64,000 nucleotides of DNA from Herbihabitans rhizosphaerae (GCF_004216555.1 NZ_SGWQ01000005.1:186001-250000); one strand, 5' to 3'; numbered from the stretch's first letter, positions 43,756 through 53,510 are shown. Made by a program: numbers and translations. The notes: a model not told the origin generated them from the sequence alone.

Positions 43756-44769
43756 TCAGGTGAGGGAACGGCGGAGGACCCAGGTGCGCACCAGTGCGGC
43801 GGTCAGGCCGGACAGCGCGAGCACGGCCAGCAGCACCGGCAGCGCCACCTTTCCGTTGCCGGACAACGGTTCCAGCGCCTCGGCGTGCCCGGCGGCCTGC
43901 ACGCCGTCCGGCGGCGGGGCCTGGTTGCCGAGGATGCCGAAGGTCGGCGAGTAGCCCGGAACACCGCCGCCGTAGCGGAACGCGGGCGACGGCGCCCACG
44001 CACCCGGCGTGGCGAACGGGATCGAGCTGTAGTCGGCCATCGGCGAGCGGCCGAAGTCGAAACCGGAGCCGTACATGCCGAACGCGCCGGGCGCGAACCC
44101 GCCGATCACCGGGAAGTTCGGCGCCGGCATGCCGGGCGCGCCCGTACCGGGCAACGGCTGGCCGGCGTTCGGCGGCGGGGTGCCGCCCTGGGTCGGAGGG
44201 GTGCCGGGGTTGGGCTTCGGCTTGGCGCCCACCGGCAGGCCGAGTTGCTGCTGCATCTGCTGGGACTGGTCGGCGATCGCGCCGGTGCCGTTCTGGATCG
44301 GCGCCGTCACCGCGTTCGCGCCCGATACCGCGATGCCGCACAAGCGGGACAACGTGCTCTGCACACCGGAGAACACCTGACCGACGACTCCCCCGAGGAG
44401 TGGGATCGGGAGGTTCTTGACAGCGTTCCCGACAGCGGTGCCGATCGTGCCGCCGGTGATGTAGCTGTTCCCATTGGGAAGCGCGCCGATCGGAATTGCC
44501 GGCAATGACGCGAAGGCGCCCGAAACCTGTCCGGCGAGCACATCGCCGATTAGCGGGACCGCGCGAGCCACATTGACGACGGGTGACAGGACCGCCGACG
44601 GGCTCAGGGACACCGGCTGGCCAGGGGTGCCATTGATACTTGTCGAGCAGTCGCCGACGACGATCGGCTGGGCGGCGTTGGCCGTGCCGGAGCTGGCCAG
44701 CAGACCGGCGGTCATCAGGCCCACGACGAGCGCCATCGCGGCAGAGAAGGTCTTCGCTCGCGCCCGCAT
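43756..44769 (-). CDS. Secreted/membrane-anchored Gly/Pro-rich protein
   Basis: 337 residues. Signal peptide (AMALVVGLMTAGLLASSGTANA). The mature part starts AQPIVVGDCSTSINGTPGQPV, then hydrophobic Gly/Val-rich segments (GGTIGTAVGNAVKNLPIPLLGG) and a Pro/Gly-rich middle with a PGTPPTQGGTPPPNAGQPLP run. A C-terminal helix (VALPVLLAVLALSGLTAALV) followed by RTWVLRRSLT anchors it in the membrane. No named family. Order next to rpsF suggests a lineage-specific envelope protein. Confidence 0.8.
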   Translation of the reverse strand: MRARAKTFSAAMALVVGLMTAGLLASSGTANAAQPIVVGDCSTSINGTPGQPVSLSPSAVLSPVVNVARAVPLIGDVLAGQVSGAFASLPAIPIGALPNGNSYITGGTIGTAVGNAVKNLPIPLLGGVVGQVFSGVQSTLSRLCGIAVSGANAVTAPIQNGTGAIADQSQQMQQQLGLPVGAKPKPNPGTPPTQGGTPPPNAGQPLPGTGAPGMPAPNFPVIGGFAPGAFGMYGSGFDFGRSPMADYSSIPFATPGAWAPSPAFRYGGGVPGYSPTFGILGNQAPPPDGVQAAGHAEALEPLSGNGKVALPVLLAVLALSGLTAALVRTWVLRRSLT

Positions 44770-44787
44770 CGTCAGCCCTCCGTGTCT

Positions 44788-44801
44788 CTACCGGCCGGTA
44801 G
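44788..44801. promoter_or_regulatory. 14-bp palindrome in the secreted-protein promoter region
   Basis: CTACCGGCCGGTAG is perfectly self-complementary and lies 18-32 nt before the minus-strand ATG 44769. TTGACA (complement of 44810-44815) is a good -35 just upstream of it, so the palindrome would cover the -10 to start region: operator or leader hairpin. Confidence 0.45.
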
Positions 44802-44966
44802 CCCTACACATGTCAACGAAGGTAGTGCCGATAAGTGACGGTGACCAGGCTGAACGGTTACAAACGCCAACCACCGACGACCGGGTTACCCCAAGTGGAG
44901 CAGTGCCAGTCAAGGGTACCCACCACCGGCCGGGCTGTCGCGGCACGCAGACTAGGCTCGCAGGCC

Positions 44967-45734
44967 ATGGACATCGGCGCCCACGTCCGGGACGACGACC
45001 CGATCGGCGCGGCGCGCGATCGCGACGCCACTGTGGTGCAGTTCTTCCTCTCCGACCCGCAGGGTTGGGAGAAGCCCAAACCGCACCCGCAGACCGACGA
45101 GCTGCTGGCCTCGGACCTCACCGTCTTCGTGCACTCGCCGTACCGGGTCAACCTGGCCAGCACGAACAACCGCATCCGGATCCCGTCCCGCAAGCTCGTC
45201 GCGCAGCACGCCACGGGTGCCGCGACGGTCGGCGCCAAGGGGCTGGTCGTGCACGGCGGGCACGTGGACGCCGACGCCGATCCCGAGGTCGGGGTGGACA
45301 ACTGGCGCAAGTTCTTCTCCCGGCAGGCCGAGGCGGGCGGCTTCGACGTGCCGATCTTGATCGAGAACACCGCCGGCGGCGAGAAGGCCATGGCGCGCAG
45401 CCTGGAGATGATCACCCGCCTGTGGGACGCCGTCGGCGAGTACGAGCCCGGGTTCGTGCTGGACACCTGCCACGCGTTCGCCGCCGGTGAGGACCTGGTC
45501 GGCATCGTGGACCGGGTGAAGGCGATCACCGGGCGCATCGATCTCGTGCACCTGAACAGCTCGCGTGACGAGTTCGGCTCGTGGCGCGACCGGCACGCCA
45601 ACATCGCGAAGGGCACGATCGCCGCGGACCAGCTGGTCGCGGTGGTCGAAGCCGCCGGCGCGCCGGTCGTGGTGGAGACACCCTCGGAGGGCCAGGCCGA
45701 CGACATCGCCTACCTGCGCGAGGCACTGGCCTGA
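44967..45734 (+). CDS. nfo: Deoxyribonuclease IV / AP endonuclease family 2
   Basis: 255 residues from ATG 44967. TIM-barrel AP endonuclease: MDIGAHV opening strand, FVHSPYRVNLAS, GAKGLVVHGGHVDAD (zinc His), PILIENTAGGEKA (Glu), FVLDTCHAFAAGEDL (Asp/His), and DLVHLNSSRDEFGSWRDRHANI (His/Asp). Cuts 5' of abasic sites. The TGA overlaps the ATG of the next gene by one base. TAGGCT (44953-44958) 8 nt upstream suggests a leaderless mRNA. Confidence 0.92.
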   Translation: MDIGAHVRDDDPIGAARDRDATVVQFFLSDPQGWEKPKPHPQTDELLASDLTVFVHSPYRVNLASTNNRIRIPSRKLVAQHATGAATVGAKGLVVHGGHVDADADPEVGVDNWRKFFSRQAEAGGFDVPILIENTAGGEKAMARSLEMITRLWDAVGEYEPGFVLDTCHAFAAGEDLVGIVDRVKAITGRIDLVHLNSSRDEFGSWRDRHANIAKGTIAADQLVAVVEAAGAPVVVETPSEGQADDIAYLREALA

Positions 45735-47194
45735 TGACCAGCGTGCAGTCCGACGAGTCGACCGAACCCCAGAAGAAACCCGGGCATCCAGTGGAACCGA
45801 CCAGCGCCCCGACCCCTCGGCGCACCATGAGCAACGCCGCCCGGCTGGGCACCGGCGCGCTCGTGCTGCTGATCGTGCTGTGCGGGTTGACGCTGATCGC
45901 CGGATTCCTCAACAAGGACCGGTGCAGCGGCCCGTCGTTCGACTCGCAGGGGCGCAGCGAGCCGGAGCTGTCGCGCCGGCACACCGGCGAGTTCTGCTAC
46001 TCCGACATCGCGTTCCTCTGGGTCGGCCGGGACATCAACAACCACGTCTTCCCGTACATCCACGGTCGGCTGGACGAGAAGAACATGCCGGTCGGCGGCG
46101 TCGTGGAGTACCCGGTACTGACCGGCGTGCTGATCTGGGCCGGCGCCATCCTGGCCACCAACGACGCGCAGTTCCTGTTCTTCTCCGGCCTGCTGCTGGC
46201 GCCGTTCGGGCTGCTGATCGCCTGGCAGCTCGGCCGGCTGTCGCGCTGGCGAGCACTGTTGTGGGCACTCGGTCCACCGCTGATCCTGTACGCGTTCCAC
46301 AACTGGGATCTGCCGGTCGTGGCCACCGCGGTCGCCGCCGTCTACGTGATGCACCGCGGCTGGGGCAGAGCCGGCGTGCACAGACCGCTCATGCACCGGG
46401 CGATCGTGGCCGCCGTGCTGCTCGGCCTCGGGTTCGCACTCAAGCTGTACCCGGCGCTTTTCGTGCTGCCACTGATGTTCTACGTGTTCACCGGCGGTCG
46501 CGGCGGTCTGGAGTTGCCCGCCGGCAAGCGGTACGACACGCGTGGCGCGCTGCGGGTGGCCGGCGTCGCGGCCGGCACGGTCGTGCTGGCCAACCTGCCG
46601 TTCGCGGTGCTCGGCTTCGAGGGGTGGAAGGCGTCGTTCGTCTTCCAGGGGCTGCGCCGCGCGGACGTCACCACCAACTCGATCTGGTACTGGGGTTTCC
46701 GCCCCGGCTCGGACAATCCGGGCACTCAGACCCTGATCAGTGTGCTGTCGCCGACGCTGATGGTGATCTCGTTCGCGGTGGCGTGCCTGATCGGCTGGCG
46801 GCGGTACAAGCGCGAGGGCACCTACCCGTGGATCGCGGTGTCGGCCGCGATGCTGTGCGGGTTCCTGTTGCTGCACAAGGTTCACTCGCCGCAGTACACG
46901 CTGTGGATCCTGCCGATGTTCGTGCTGATGAACATCCGGTGGGGCTGGATCGCCGCGTACCTGTTCGCCGATATCGCGATGGGCATCGGCATCTTCGTCT
47001 ATTACGAGGCGGGCATCTTCGGCAAGCCCGACGGCATCCAGGACGGGCTCGCCGCGCAGGCGGTGGTGGTCGGCGTGTGGGGTCGCGCCGCGCTGCTGAT
47101 CGGTCTGTTCTTCGCGTTCCTCGCGGCGAGATCGACGGTCGACGAGGAGGCCGACGGCGAGCCGGCTGATCAGGTCGCGAGCCGACCTGCTTGA
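45734..47194 (+). CDS. GT87-like polytopic glycosyltransferase
   Basis: 486 residues, about eleven membrane helices. The long first outer loop carries HTGEFCYSDIAFLWVGRDIN and later GGVVEYPVLTGVLIW, the YSDI-to-EYPVLTG pattern shared with the GT87-like protein at 48431-50140. FALKLYPALFVLPL and LLLHKVHSPQYTLWILPMF complete the GT-C core. Likely a polyprenyl-phosphomannose-dependent enzyme of envelope lipoglycans. Start overlaps the nfo stop (TGATG). Confidence 0.85.
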   Translation: MTSVQSDESTEPQKKPGHPVEPTSAPTPRRTMSNAARLGTGALVLLIVLCGLTLIAGFLNKDRCSGPSFDSQGRSEPELSRRHTGEFCYSDIAFLWVGRDINNHVFPYIHGRLDEKNMPVGGVVEYPVLTGVLIWAGAILATNDAQFLFFSGLLLAPFGLLIAWQLGRLSRWRALLWALGPPLILYAFHNWDLPVVATAVAAVYVMHRGWGRAGVHRPLMHRAIVAAVLLGLGFALKLYPALFVLPLMFYVFTGGRGGLELPAGKRYDTRGALRVAGVAAGTVVLANLPFAVLGFEGWKASFVFQGLRRADVTTNSIWYWGFRPGSDNPGTQTLISVLSPTLMVISFAVACLIGWRRYKREGTYPWIAVSAAMLCGFLLLHKVHSPQYTLWILPMFVLMNIRWGWIAAYLFADIAMGIGIFVYYEAGIFGKPDGIQDGLAAQAVVVGVWGRAALLIGLFFAFLAARSTVDEEADGEPADQVASRPA

Positions 47195-47205
47195 CTTGAC
47201 GTGTG

Positions 47206-48501
47206 ATGGGGGGACTGTCCACAGCTGGCCGGGTGATGCCGGCGCGCCTCGCGGCCGCCGGTCCGTGGGTGTTCGGCGTCTGCGTCACCCTGCACCTGCT
47301 GACCGTCGTGCTCTGGCCGACCGCGAACTGGCTCTTGATCGATATGCAGGTCTACCGCGCCGGCGGTGACCACGTGCTGCACGGCGCGCAGCTCTACGAC
47401 CAGCCGGTGCTCGGCCCGCTGATGTTCACCTACCCGCCGTTCGCCGCGGTGCTGTTCGCGCCGCTGGCGGTGCTGCCGGTCCCGGTCGTGCAGGTGCTGG
47501 TGCTGGCGCTGGACCTGGTGCTGCTGTACGCGATCGCGCGGCTGTGCCTGCGCCGGCTCACCACCGCGCGCGGGTCCGAGCTGGCCAGGCTGAGCCTGTT
47601 CGCCGCCGGGCTGGCGATCTGGATCGACCCGATCCGGATCACGATCTACCTCGGGCAGATCAACATCGTGCTGCTCGCGCTGGTGGTGTTCGACCTGTGC
47701 GGCAAGCGCGGCCGGTGGACCGGCGTCGGTGTCGGCATCGCCGGGGCGATCAAGCTCACCCCGCTGATCTTCGTCCCGTTCCTGCTGATCACCCGGCAGT
47801 TCCGGGCGGCGGCGGTGGCCACCGGCACGTTCGCCGCGACCGTTGTGCTGGGCTTCCTGTTCGCGCCGGCCAGCTCCGGCCGGTTCTGGTTCGGCGGCAC
47901 GTTCATGCACCTCAACCGGGTGGCGGTGCCGACAGAGCCGGGCAACCAGTCGATCAACGGGGTGCTGCTGCGCGCGTTCGGCGACGGCCAGCTCAAGACC
48001 GTTCTGTGGATCGGCCTCACGGTCGTGATCGGTGTCGCCGGCATGGCGCTGGCCGCCGCCGCGTACCGGCGTGGCGAGTGGCTCCCGGCGATCGCCCTGG
48101 TCGGGATGCTCGGCTGCGCGATCTCGCCGTTCTCCTGGAACCACCACTGGGTGTGGCCGGCGCTGCTACTGGTGTGGCTGTTCGCCAAGGGCACCAGCCG
48201 TGGCATGCGCGCCGCGCTGATCGGCTTCCTGGTGTGCCTCGGGCTGCCGAACGCGTTTCCCATGCCGTTCCAGCCGACCCCGGCGATCGTCTCCGGCTGG
48301 ATGTACGCGCCGGTGACCGGCTGGTTCAGCGTGCACGTGCTGCACAACCTGTGGATGCTGGTCTACCTCGCGGCCGGCATCGGGTTCGCCAGGTGGCTGC
48401 GCACCACCAAGCCGATCGAGAAGCTCGACGTCATCCGGCCCCGGTCGGAGTCCCAGTCGGTGCGGCGTCCGCCGAAGACCGATTCCGCCGCCGCGGGTTG
48501 A
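47206..48501 (+). CDS. GT87 alpha-mannosyltransferase (DUF2029)
   Basis: 431 residues from ATG 47206 (GTG 47203 in frame). Membrane enzyme: WLLIDMQVYRAGGDHVLHG holds the catalytic Asp of GT87, then LMFTYPPFAAVLFAPL, YLGQINIVLLALVVFDLCG, AGAIKLTPLIFVPFL, and GNQSINGVLLRAFG; CAISPFSWNHHWVWPALLL is the family's C-terminal motif. The PimE-like group adds alpha-1,2-mannose to PIMs or arabinomannans. Same strand as the gene before it, 11 nt apart. Its last 71 nt overlap the convergent gene. Confidence 0.9.
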   Translation: MGGLSTAGRVMPARLAAAGPWVFGVCVTLHLLTVVLWPTANWLLIDMQVYRAGGDHVLHGAQLYDQPVLGPLMFTYPPFAAVLFAPLAVLPVPVVQVLVLALDLVLLYAIARLCLRRLTTARGSELARLSLFAAGLAIWIDPIRITIYLGQINIVLLALVVFDLCGKRGRWTGVGVGIAGAIKLTPLIFVPFLLITRQFRAAAVATGTFAATVVLGFLFAPASSGRFWFGGTFMHLNRVAVPTEPGNQSINGVLLRAFGDGQLKTVLWIGLTVVIGVAGMALAAAAYRRGEWLPAIALVGMLGCAISPFSWNHHWVWPALLLVWLFAKGTSRGMRAALIGFLVCLGLPNAFPMPFQPTPAIVSGWMYAPVTGWFSVHVLHNLWMLVYLAAGIGFARWLRTTKPIEKLDVIRPRSESQSVRRPPKTDSAAAG

Positions 48502-50140
48502 TCACGAACCGGTCCGGCGCACTGTCGAGGAACCCGCCGCACGGGTCGTCGTCGCCGAGTTGGCGCACCTTGTCGGTGGCCGGCCGGTAGATCTCACGGA
48601 TCACCGCCACGCACAGCGCGATCACCGCCAGGTCACGCAGCACGACCGTGCCGAGGAACCAGTCCGGCGGCAGGCCCTTCTTGTCCTCCCCGAGGTAGAA
48701 CATCATTCTCGGCACCCAGACCAGCGCGTCGATCAGCATCCAGCCGAGCAGGGGCTTCCACCGAGGTATCGCCAGCACGGCCAGCGGCACCAGCCACAGC
48801 GAGTACTGCGGGCTCCACACCTTGTTGGTGATCAGGAACGCCGACACCACCAGGAAGCACAGCTGCGCCACGCGCGGGCGCACCGGCGCGGACAGCGCGA
48901 TCAGCGCGATGCCGGCGCAGCACGCCAGGAACAGCACGATGCTGACCGCGTTCAGCCACGAGGGTGTCGGCGGCGGCTGGGTCGAGCCGAGGTTGCCGTC
49001 GAACCCGAGCCACCCGCTGAAGTGCGCGACCACGTTGTACAGCGAGTCCGGGTCGGCCGCTCTGATCGAGTTGCGGTGGAAGAACTCCCACCAGCCGCGC
49101 GGGAACGCCAGCGCGATCGGCAGGTTCACGGCCAGCCACGTGACGGCGGCGGCCCCGGCGGCCATCGTCCAGGCACGCATCTTTCCCGCGCGCAGACACA
49201 GCACGAGCAGCGGTCCGAGGATGAACAGCGGATACAGCTTCGCCGCCGCGCCGAGCCCGAGCAGCACGCCGGCCAGCACCGGTTTTCGGCGCGCCCAGGC
49301 CAGCAGCCCGGTCGCCGCGAACGCGGTGGCCAGCGTGTCGAAGTTGGTGAACGCGTGCACCATCACCAGCGGCGACGCGGCGACCAGCACCACGTCCCAT
49401 TTCCGGCGTCCGGCGGACATCGCGACCGCCCACACGGTCACCAGCCAGGCCAGCGCCAGCCACAGCGCGCTGATGTTGAAGTACACCGCCACCGGGAGCG
49501 CGCCGGGCAGCCAGCCCTCGTCGGACACCGCCATCCACAGGTCGGTGATCTTCGCGTTGGCCCACTGGAACAACCCGGTGAGCACCGGGTACTCCATGTA
49601 CCGGTCGTAGGTCAGCGGCTTGCCGTCCCGCCCCTTGATCGTGAGCCCGTTGTGGTCCTTCTGCTCCTCGGTCCAGTGCACCTGGTACGGGAAGCCGCCT
49701 TCGTGGAGCTTCTCCGCCGAGTACAGCGGGACGACGTCGGAGTAGCACATCGCCACGTACGGCCGGTTGGCCCGCCAGTCCAGCTCGAGGCGCTGCTGTT
49801 GCTGGCAGGCCTTGTCGTTCGCGGCGCAGGACGGCGGGTTGCTGAACTGCTGGATGCACGCGGCCTTGCCGAACCAGCCCAGCGCCAGCGCGACCAGCGC
49901 GAGCAGCAGGCCGACCCGCAGCGGTGTCCAGAACCAGTGCCGCCCGACCGCGGCGTGCTCGCCGAGCGGCCCGCCGATCGGCCGGCTGGCGTGCCGGGCG
50001 ATCGGCTCGGTCCACGTCGGCGGTACCCGTTCGTCCGGCGAGAGCGAGTCGGTGTCGGCCACCCGACCGTCGCGCGCCGGCGTGGTGGGCTCGTCGCCCC
50101 CGGTGGGGTCGGTCCCTGGTTCGGCGAGGTCGCGTGACAC
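48431..50140 (-). CDS. GT87-like integral membrane glycosyltransferase (Rv0051-like)
   Basis: 569 residues. A disordered cytosolic N-terminus (about 80 residues, Asp/Pro-rich) precedes about eleven membrane helices. Loop motifs: YVAMCYSDVVPLYSAEKLHE, YDRYMEYPVLTGLFQW, GLGAAAKLYPLFILGPLL, and FLITNKVWSPQYSLWLVPLA. Position next to ponA and size match M. tuberculosis Rv0051. Probably transfers a sugar from a polyprenyl donor in envelope assembly. Follows ponA on the same strand by 35 nt, so likely co-transcribed. Confidence 0.87.
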   Translation of the reverse strand: MSRDLAEPGTDPTGGDEPTTPARDGRVADTDSLSPDERVPPTWTEPIARHASRPIGGPLGEHAAVGRHWFWTPLRVGLLLALVALALGWFGKAACIQQFSNPPSCAANDKACQQQQRLELDWRANRPYVAMCYSDVVPLYSAEKLHEGGFPYQVHWTEEQKDHNGLTIKGRDGKPLTYDRYMEYPVLTGLFQWANAKITDLWMAVSDEGWLPGALPVAVYFNISALWLALAWLVTVWAVAMSAGRRKWDVVLVAASPLVMVHAFTNFDTLATAFAATGLLAWARRKPVLAGVLLGLGAAAKLYPLFILGPLLVLCLRAGKMRAWTMAAGAAAVTWLAVNLPIALAFPRGWWEFFHRNSIRAADPDSLYNVVAHFSGWLGFDGNLGSTQPPPTPSWLNAVSIVLFLACCAGIALIALSAPVRPRVAQLCFLVVSAFLITNKVWSPQYSLWLVPLAVLAIPRWKPLLGWMLIDALVWVPRMMFYLGEDKKGLPPDWFLGTVVLRDLAVIALCVAVIREIYRPATDKVRQLGDDDPCGGFLDSAPDRFVINPRRRNRSSADAAPTGTPTGAG

Positions 50141-50175
50141 GCGGGCAGACTAATGGGCCGCGTGTCAGTTCTGGA

Positions 50176-52881
50176 TCAGGGTGAGCGTCCCTCGTTCTCT
50201 CTTCGTGCGTCCCCGCTAGGTCCGCCGCCGGGGAGCGTCGGCCACGTCGGCCGCGGCGGCTTGCTGGTGCTGGTCGGCCGGCCGGGCGTCGGCTCCGTCG
50301 TGGGCACCGTGGTCGGCTGGGTGGTCGGCGGCAGCGTCGTCTGGGTCGGCGGCGGCTGCGTCGTCGAGTTGGACGGCCGGCTCACCGAGCTGGACGTCTC
50401 GTCGGACGCGGCCTTCCCGATCGGCTCGAACTTGGAGAAGTTCGTCTTCGGGAAGTTGCGCACGTTGGAGTACTCGGTCAGGAACTTCTGCCAGATCTCG
50501 CCAGGCAGGTCCTTGCCGTAGATGTCCTTGCCCTTCTTGTCCTTCAAGGGCTGCGGCTTGCCGTCCGGCCCGACCGCCGCGAGCGACACCGCGCTGGACA
50601 CGTACGGCGTGTAGCCGACCATCCAGGCCTTGGAGTTCTCCTCGCTCTTGTTGTCGCTGCCGTAGAACTCGTGCGTTCCGGTCTTGCCGGCGCACGGGCG
50701 GCCACCACAGTTCAGCTTGGAGTACGGAATCACCTTGATCAGCGACTCGGTGACGTTGCGGGCGATCTTCTTGTTCTTCTCTTCGTCCTGGTCGTAGGCC
50801 CTCTGCGGGGCCTTCGACGTCTCGTGGTACAGCGAGCCGTCCGGATAGGTGACCTTGGTCACGAAGTGCGGCGTGTGGCGCATGCCGTCGTCGGCGAAGG
50901 TGGCGTAGGCGGCCGCCATGTCGATCGTGCGCACGCGAGTGTTGCCACCGCCGATGGAGATGTTGCCGTCCGGCGCCCCGCCCTTGTCGTTGACCAGCGT
51001 TTTGGCGTTGCCGATCGTCGTGGGGATGCCGGAGTCGTGCGCGGCCTTGGCCACCGCGGGCGTGCCGACGATGTTCAGCGCGATGTCGAAGAACACCGTG
51101 TTGACCGACTCCTCCATGGCTCGGGCCACGGTGCACGGGTTGTTGCAGTCCTTGCCGCCGGAGTTGGTCACGGTCGCGGCGCCGAACTTGCGCGGCGAAC
51201 TGCCGTCGTAGCTCTCGCCGAGCCCCTTGTCCTTGCGCAGCAGCGCCACCAGGTCGAACGGCTTGAACGACGAGCCCGGCTCCTGCAGTGCTCTGTCGTG
51301 CCCGGCCCAGTCCAGGCCGCTGCCCTCACCGCCGTAGTACGCGCGTACCTCGCCGGTCTTCGGGTCGATCGCGACCAGGGCCGGGATCAGGTTCTTCGGC
51401 TGGTCGGCCATCGCCTCGCGGACGGTCTTCTCGGCGATGTCCTGGCCCTGCTTGTCGATCGAGGTGTGCACGATCAGGCCGCGCTTCTGCACCTCGTCCC
51501 ACAGGCTGCGGCCGTTGGTCGTCTCGGTCGACTCGAGTTCCTTCTGGACCTGGTCCTTGATGTACTCGCGCGGGCCGAGCTGCGCGCTCTGGACCTTCTG
51601 CTGCGGCACCGGCACGGGCTTCTGCGCGGCCGCGCGGTCGGCCTGGTTGAGCTTGCCGTTGGCCACCATCTGGTCCATCACGTACTTCCAGCGGCGGTCG
51701 GTGTACTGGTCGTTGGACCACTTGTTGGGCAGCTGGATGATGCCCGCGATGAACGCGCCCTCGGCCACGGTGAGCTGGCCGACCGGCTTCTTGAAGTACG
51801 CCTGCGCGGCGGCCTCGATGCCGTAGGCGCCCCGGCCGAAGTAGATCGTGTTCAGGTAGGCCTGCAGGGTGTCCTGCTTGGTCCACTGGTTGTTCATCTT
51901 GTAGGCCTTCACGACCTCGAGGGCCTTACGGGTGAAGGTCTTGTCCTCGTTCTCGGTGGCCTTCTTGATGTACTGCTGGGTGATCGTGGACCCGCCGCCG
52001 GTGCCGCCGGTGACCTGGTTCCACGCGGCGCCGAGGATGCCGGTGAAGTCGAAGCCGGGGTTCTCCCAGAACGTGGAGTCCTCCGCGGCCAGCACGGCGT
52101 TCTGCACGTGCGTCGGAACCTGGTTCAGCTTGACCAGCGTGCGCTTGCCACCCTCGGGGTCGATCCTGGTGAGGTCGGACGTGCCGTCGTTGTACTTCAG
52201 CGTCACCGACTGCATCTGCTGTGAGGCCAACGCCTCCGGCGTCTCGATCTCCACCATCTGGTACGCGATGAAGAACGCCACGATCGGGCCGACGATGCCG
52301 AGGAACATCAGCACGTACATGGTGCGCCGCACCCGCCGCCAGATCTTCTTGCGCCGGCGGCGTTTCTCCTCCTCGGCGGTCAGCGGCGAGTCCGGACCGT
52401 CATCGTCGTACACCGCGTCCTCGTCGTAGTCGTCGTACCCGTCCGGCTCCCGGTGGGTGAGCAGCGCCGGCTCGGCGCGGTACCCGCCGGCGCCGGTGGC
52501 CGGCGGCAGGTACTCGGTCGGCGCCTCCGACGGGGGCATGGCCGGCCGAGGCGGTGGTCCGCCGGGGCCGGGACGCGGTGGTCCGCCGGTGCCGGGCATG
52601 GGCGCACCGGGACCCGGACGCGGACCCTGCCGGGGCGGGCCCGGCTGGGGACGGTTCGGCGGCGGCCCGCCCGCGCGTGCGCCCGGCGCGGGCTTGCGGG
52701 GGGTGGGACGCGGCGGCGGGGGCGGCGGGTCGTCATCGTCGTCGTCATCCCACGACGGTGCCCAGAAGCCGGTCTGCTCGCGCGGTTCCTCGCGCGGAGC
52801 CCGACCGGGAAGGTCCGGGTCGTCGCCGTCCGGCCATGCCGGCTCGGAGGAGTGACGACCGCCGTCACGATGGTGGTTCAC
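50176..52881 (-). CDS. ponA: Class A penicillin-binding protein (PonA)
   Basis: 901 residues. Bifunctional peptidoglycan synthase. A cytosolic Asp/Pro/Gly-rich N-terminus (about 1-180) precedes one membrane helix (about 187-207). The transglycosylase domain has AAEDSTFWENPGFD and GGSTITQQYIKK. The transpeptidase domain has the SxxK motif EPGSSFKPF, SxN motif EESVNTVF and KTG motif CAGKTGTHEF. A Thr/Pro-rich C-terminal tail (last 65 residues) resembles mycobacterial PonA1. Order ponA, GT87-like gene matches Rv0050-Rv0051. Confidence 0.96.
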   Translation of the reverse strand: MNHHRDGGRHSSEPAWPDGDDPDLPGRAPREEPREQTGFWAPSWDDDDDDDPPPPPPRPTPRKPAPGARAGGPPPNRPQPGPPRQGPRPGPGAPMPGTGGPPRPGPGGPPPRPAMPPSEAPTEYLPPATGAGGYRAEPALLTHREPDGYDDYDEDAVYDDDGPDSPLTAEEEKRRRRKKIWRRVRRTMYVLMFLGIVGPIVAFFIAYQMVEIETPEALASQQMQSVTLKYNDGTSDLTRIDPEGGKRTLVKLNQVPTHVQNAVLAAEDSTFWENPGFDFTGILGAAWNQVTGGTGGGSTITQQYIKKATENEDKTFTRKALEVVKAYKMNNQWTKQDTLQAYLNTIYFGRGAYGIEAAAQAYFKKPVGQLTVAEGAFIAGIIQLPNKWSNDQYTDRRWKYVMDQMVANGKLNQADRAAAQKPVPVPQQKVQSAQLGPREYIKDQVQKELESTETTNGRSLWDEVQKRGLIVHTSIDKQGQDIAEKTVREAMADQPKNLIPALVAIDPKTGEVRAYYGGEGSGLDWAGHDRALQEPGSSFKPFDLVALLRKDKGLGESYDGSSPRKFGAATVTNSGGKDCNNPCTVARAMEESVNTVFFDIALNIVGTPAVAKAAHDSGIPTTIGNAKTLVNDKGGAPDGNISIGGGNTRVRTIDMAAAYATFADDGMRHTPHFVTKVTYPDGSLYHETSKAPQRAYDQDEEKNKKIARNVTESLIKVIPYSKLNCGGRPCAGKTGTHEFYGSDNKSEENSKAWMVGYTPYVSSAVSLAAVGPDGKPQPLKDKKGKDIYGKDLPGEIWQKFLTEYSNVRNFPKTNFSKFEPIGKAASDETSSSVSRPSNSTTQPPPTQTTLPPTTQPTTVPTTEPTPGRPTSTSKPPRPTWPTLPGGGPSGDARRENEGRSP

Positions 52882-52972
52882 GAAAAGGCCTCCCAGAGCG
52901 GCGCGGGTAATGACCGCGGCGTTCGGTGGTCATGCCCCGACAGACGGCCGGCGCGGTGTGCGTCCAACGAGC

Positions 52973-53377
52973 TCACTCGGCCGCCGTCCTCCTGCTCGGC
53001 TTGGTGGTACGCAGGCTTTCGGTGCCGAGCACATACGACTGGACCAGGTGATTCCAGGTGCAGCTACGGCACACCTCTACGTCGTAGACGCTGAACTCCG
53101 CGAACAGGTTGGCCATCCGGGCCAATTCTTCTGTCGTGCGCGCCGAGCCGGAGGCGTGTTTCAACGCGTCGCCGTACACCCAGGACACCAGGGTCAGCGA
53201 CTCCTTGCGACAGACGGGGCACATCACGTCGCTCGGCCTGCCGTGGAATTTCGCGGCGCGCAGCAGGTACGGACTCGCGTCGCAGACCTCCATGGTGCCG
53301 AGGCGGCCAGAGTAGACCTCCGCGAGCAGCGCCCTGCGCTGCAGCGCGTAATCCACCACCTGCCGTTGCGTTCGCAC
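52973..53377 (-). CDS. DUF5318 protein (Rv0049-like), zinc-ribbon type
   Basis: 134 residues from GTG 53377. TQRQVVDYALQRRALLAEVYSGR is the DUF5318 entry. CDASPYLLRAAKFHGR and DVMCPVCRKESLTLVSWVYGD then CRSCTWNHL give three Cys pairs or singles (CPVC, CRSC) able to hold one zinc. TACCCT (complement of 53384-53389) is 6 nt before the GTG, so the mRNA is leaderless. Next to ponA as in M. tuberculosis. Function unknown. Confidence 0.88.
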   Translation of the reverse strand: MRTQRQVVDYALQRRALLAEVYSGRLGTMEVCDASPYLLRAAKFHGRPSDVMCPVCRKESLTLVSWVYGDALKHASGSARTTEELARMANLFAEFSVYDVEVCRSCTWNHLVQSYVLGTESLRTTKPSRRTAAE

Positions 53378-53493
53378 CCCAACAGGGTACGTGCAGACGC
53401 CATACCCCGGGGTAGCCGTTTCGCGATCGTCTCGTGACATGCGTCGTCGCGTGGTGTCTGCCACATGTCAACGTTCGGTGCACCACACTGATG

Positions 53494-53510
53494 TATCGGC
53501 GCGATATAGT
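53494..53510 (+). promoter_or_regulatory. PadR operator over its own -10
   Basis: -10 TATAGT at 53505-53510. The inverted repeat TATCG-gcg-CGATA (53494-53506) runs into it. ATGTATCG at 53491 resembles the ATGT half of PadR sites. Binding here would block transcription of padR and, by read-through, ino1. Confidence 0.5.
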
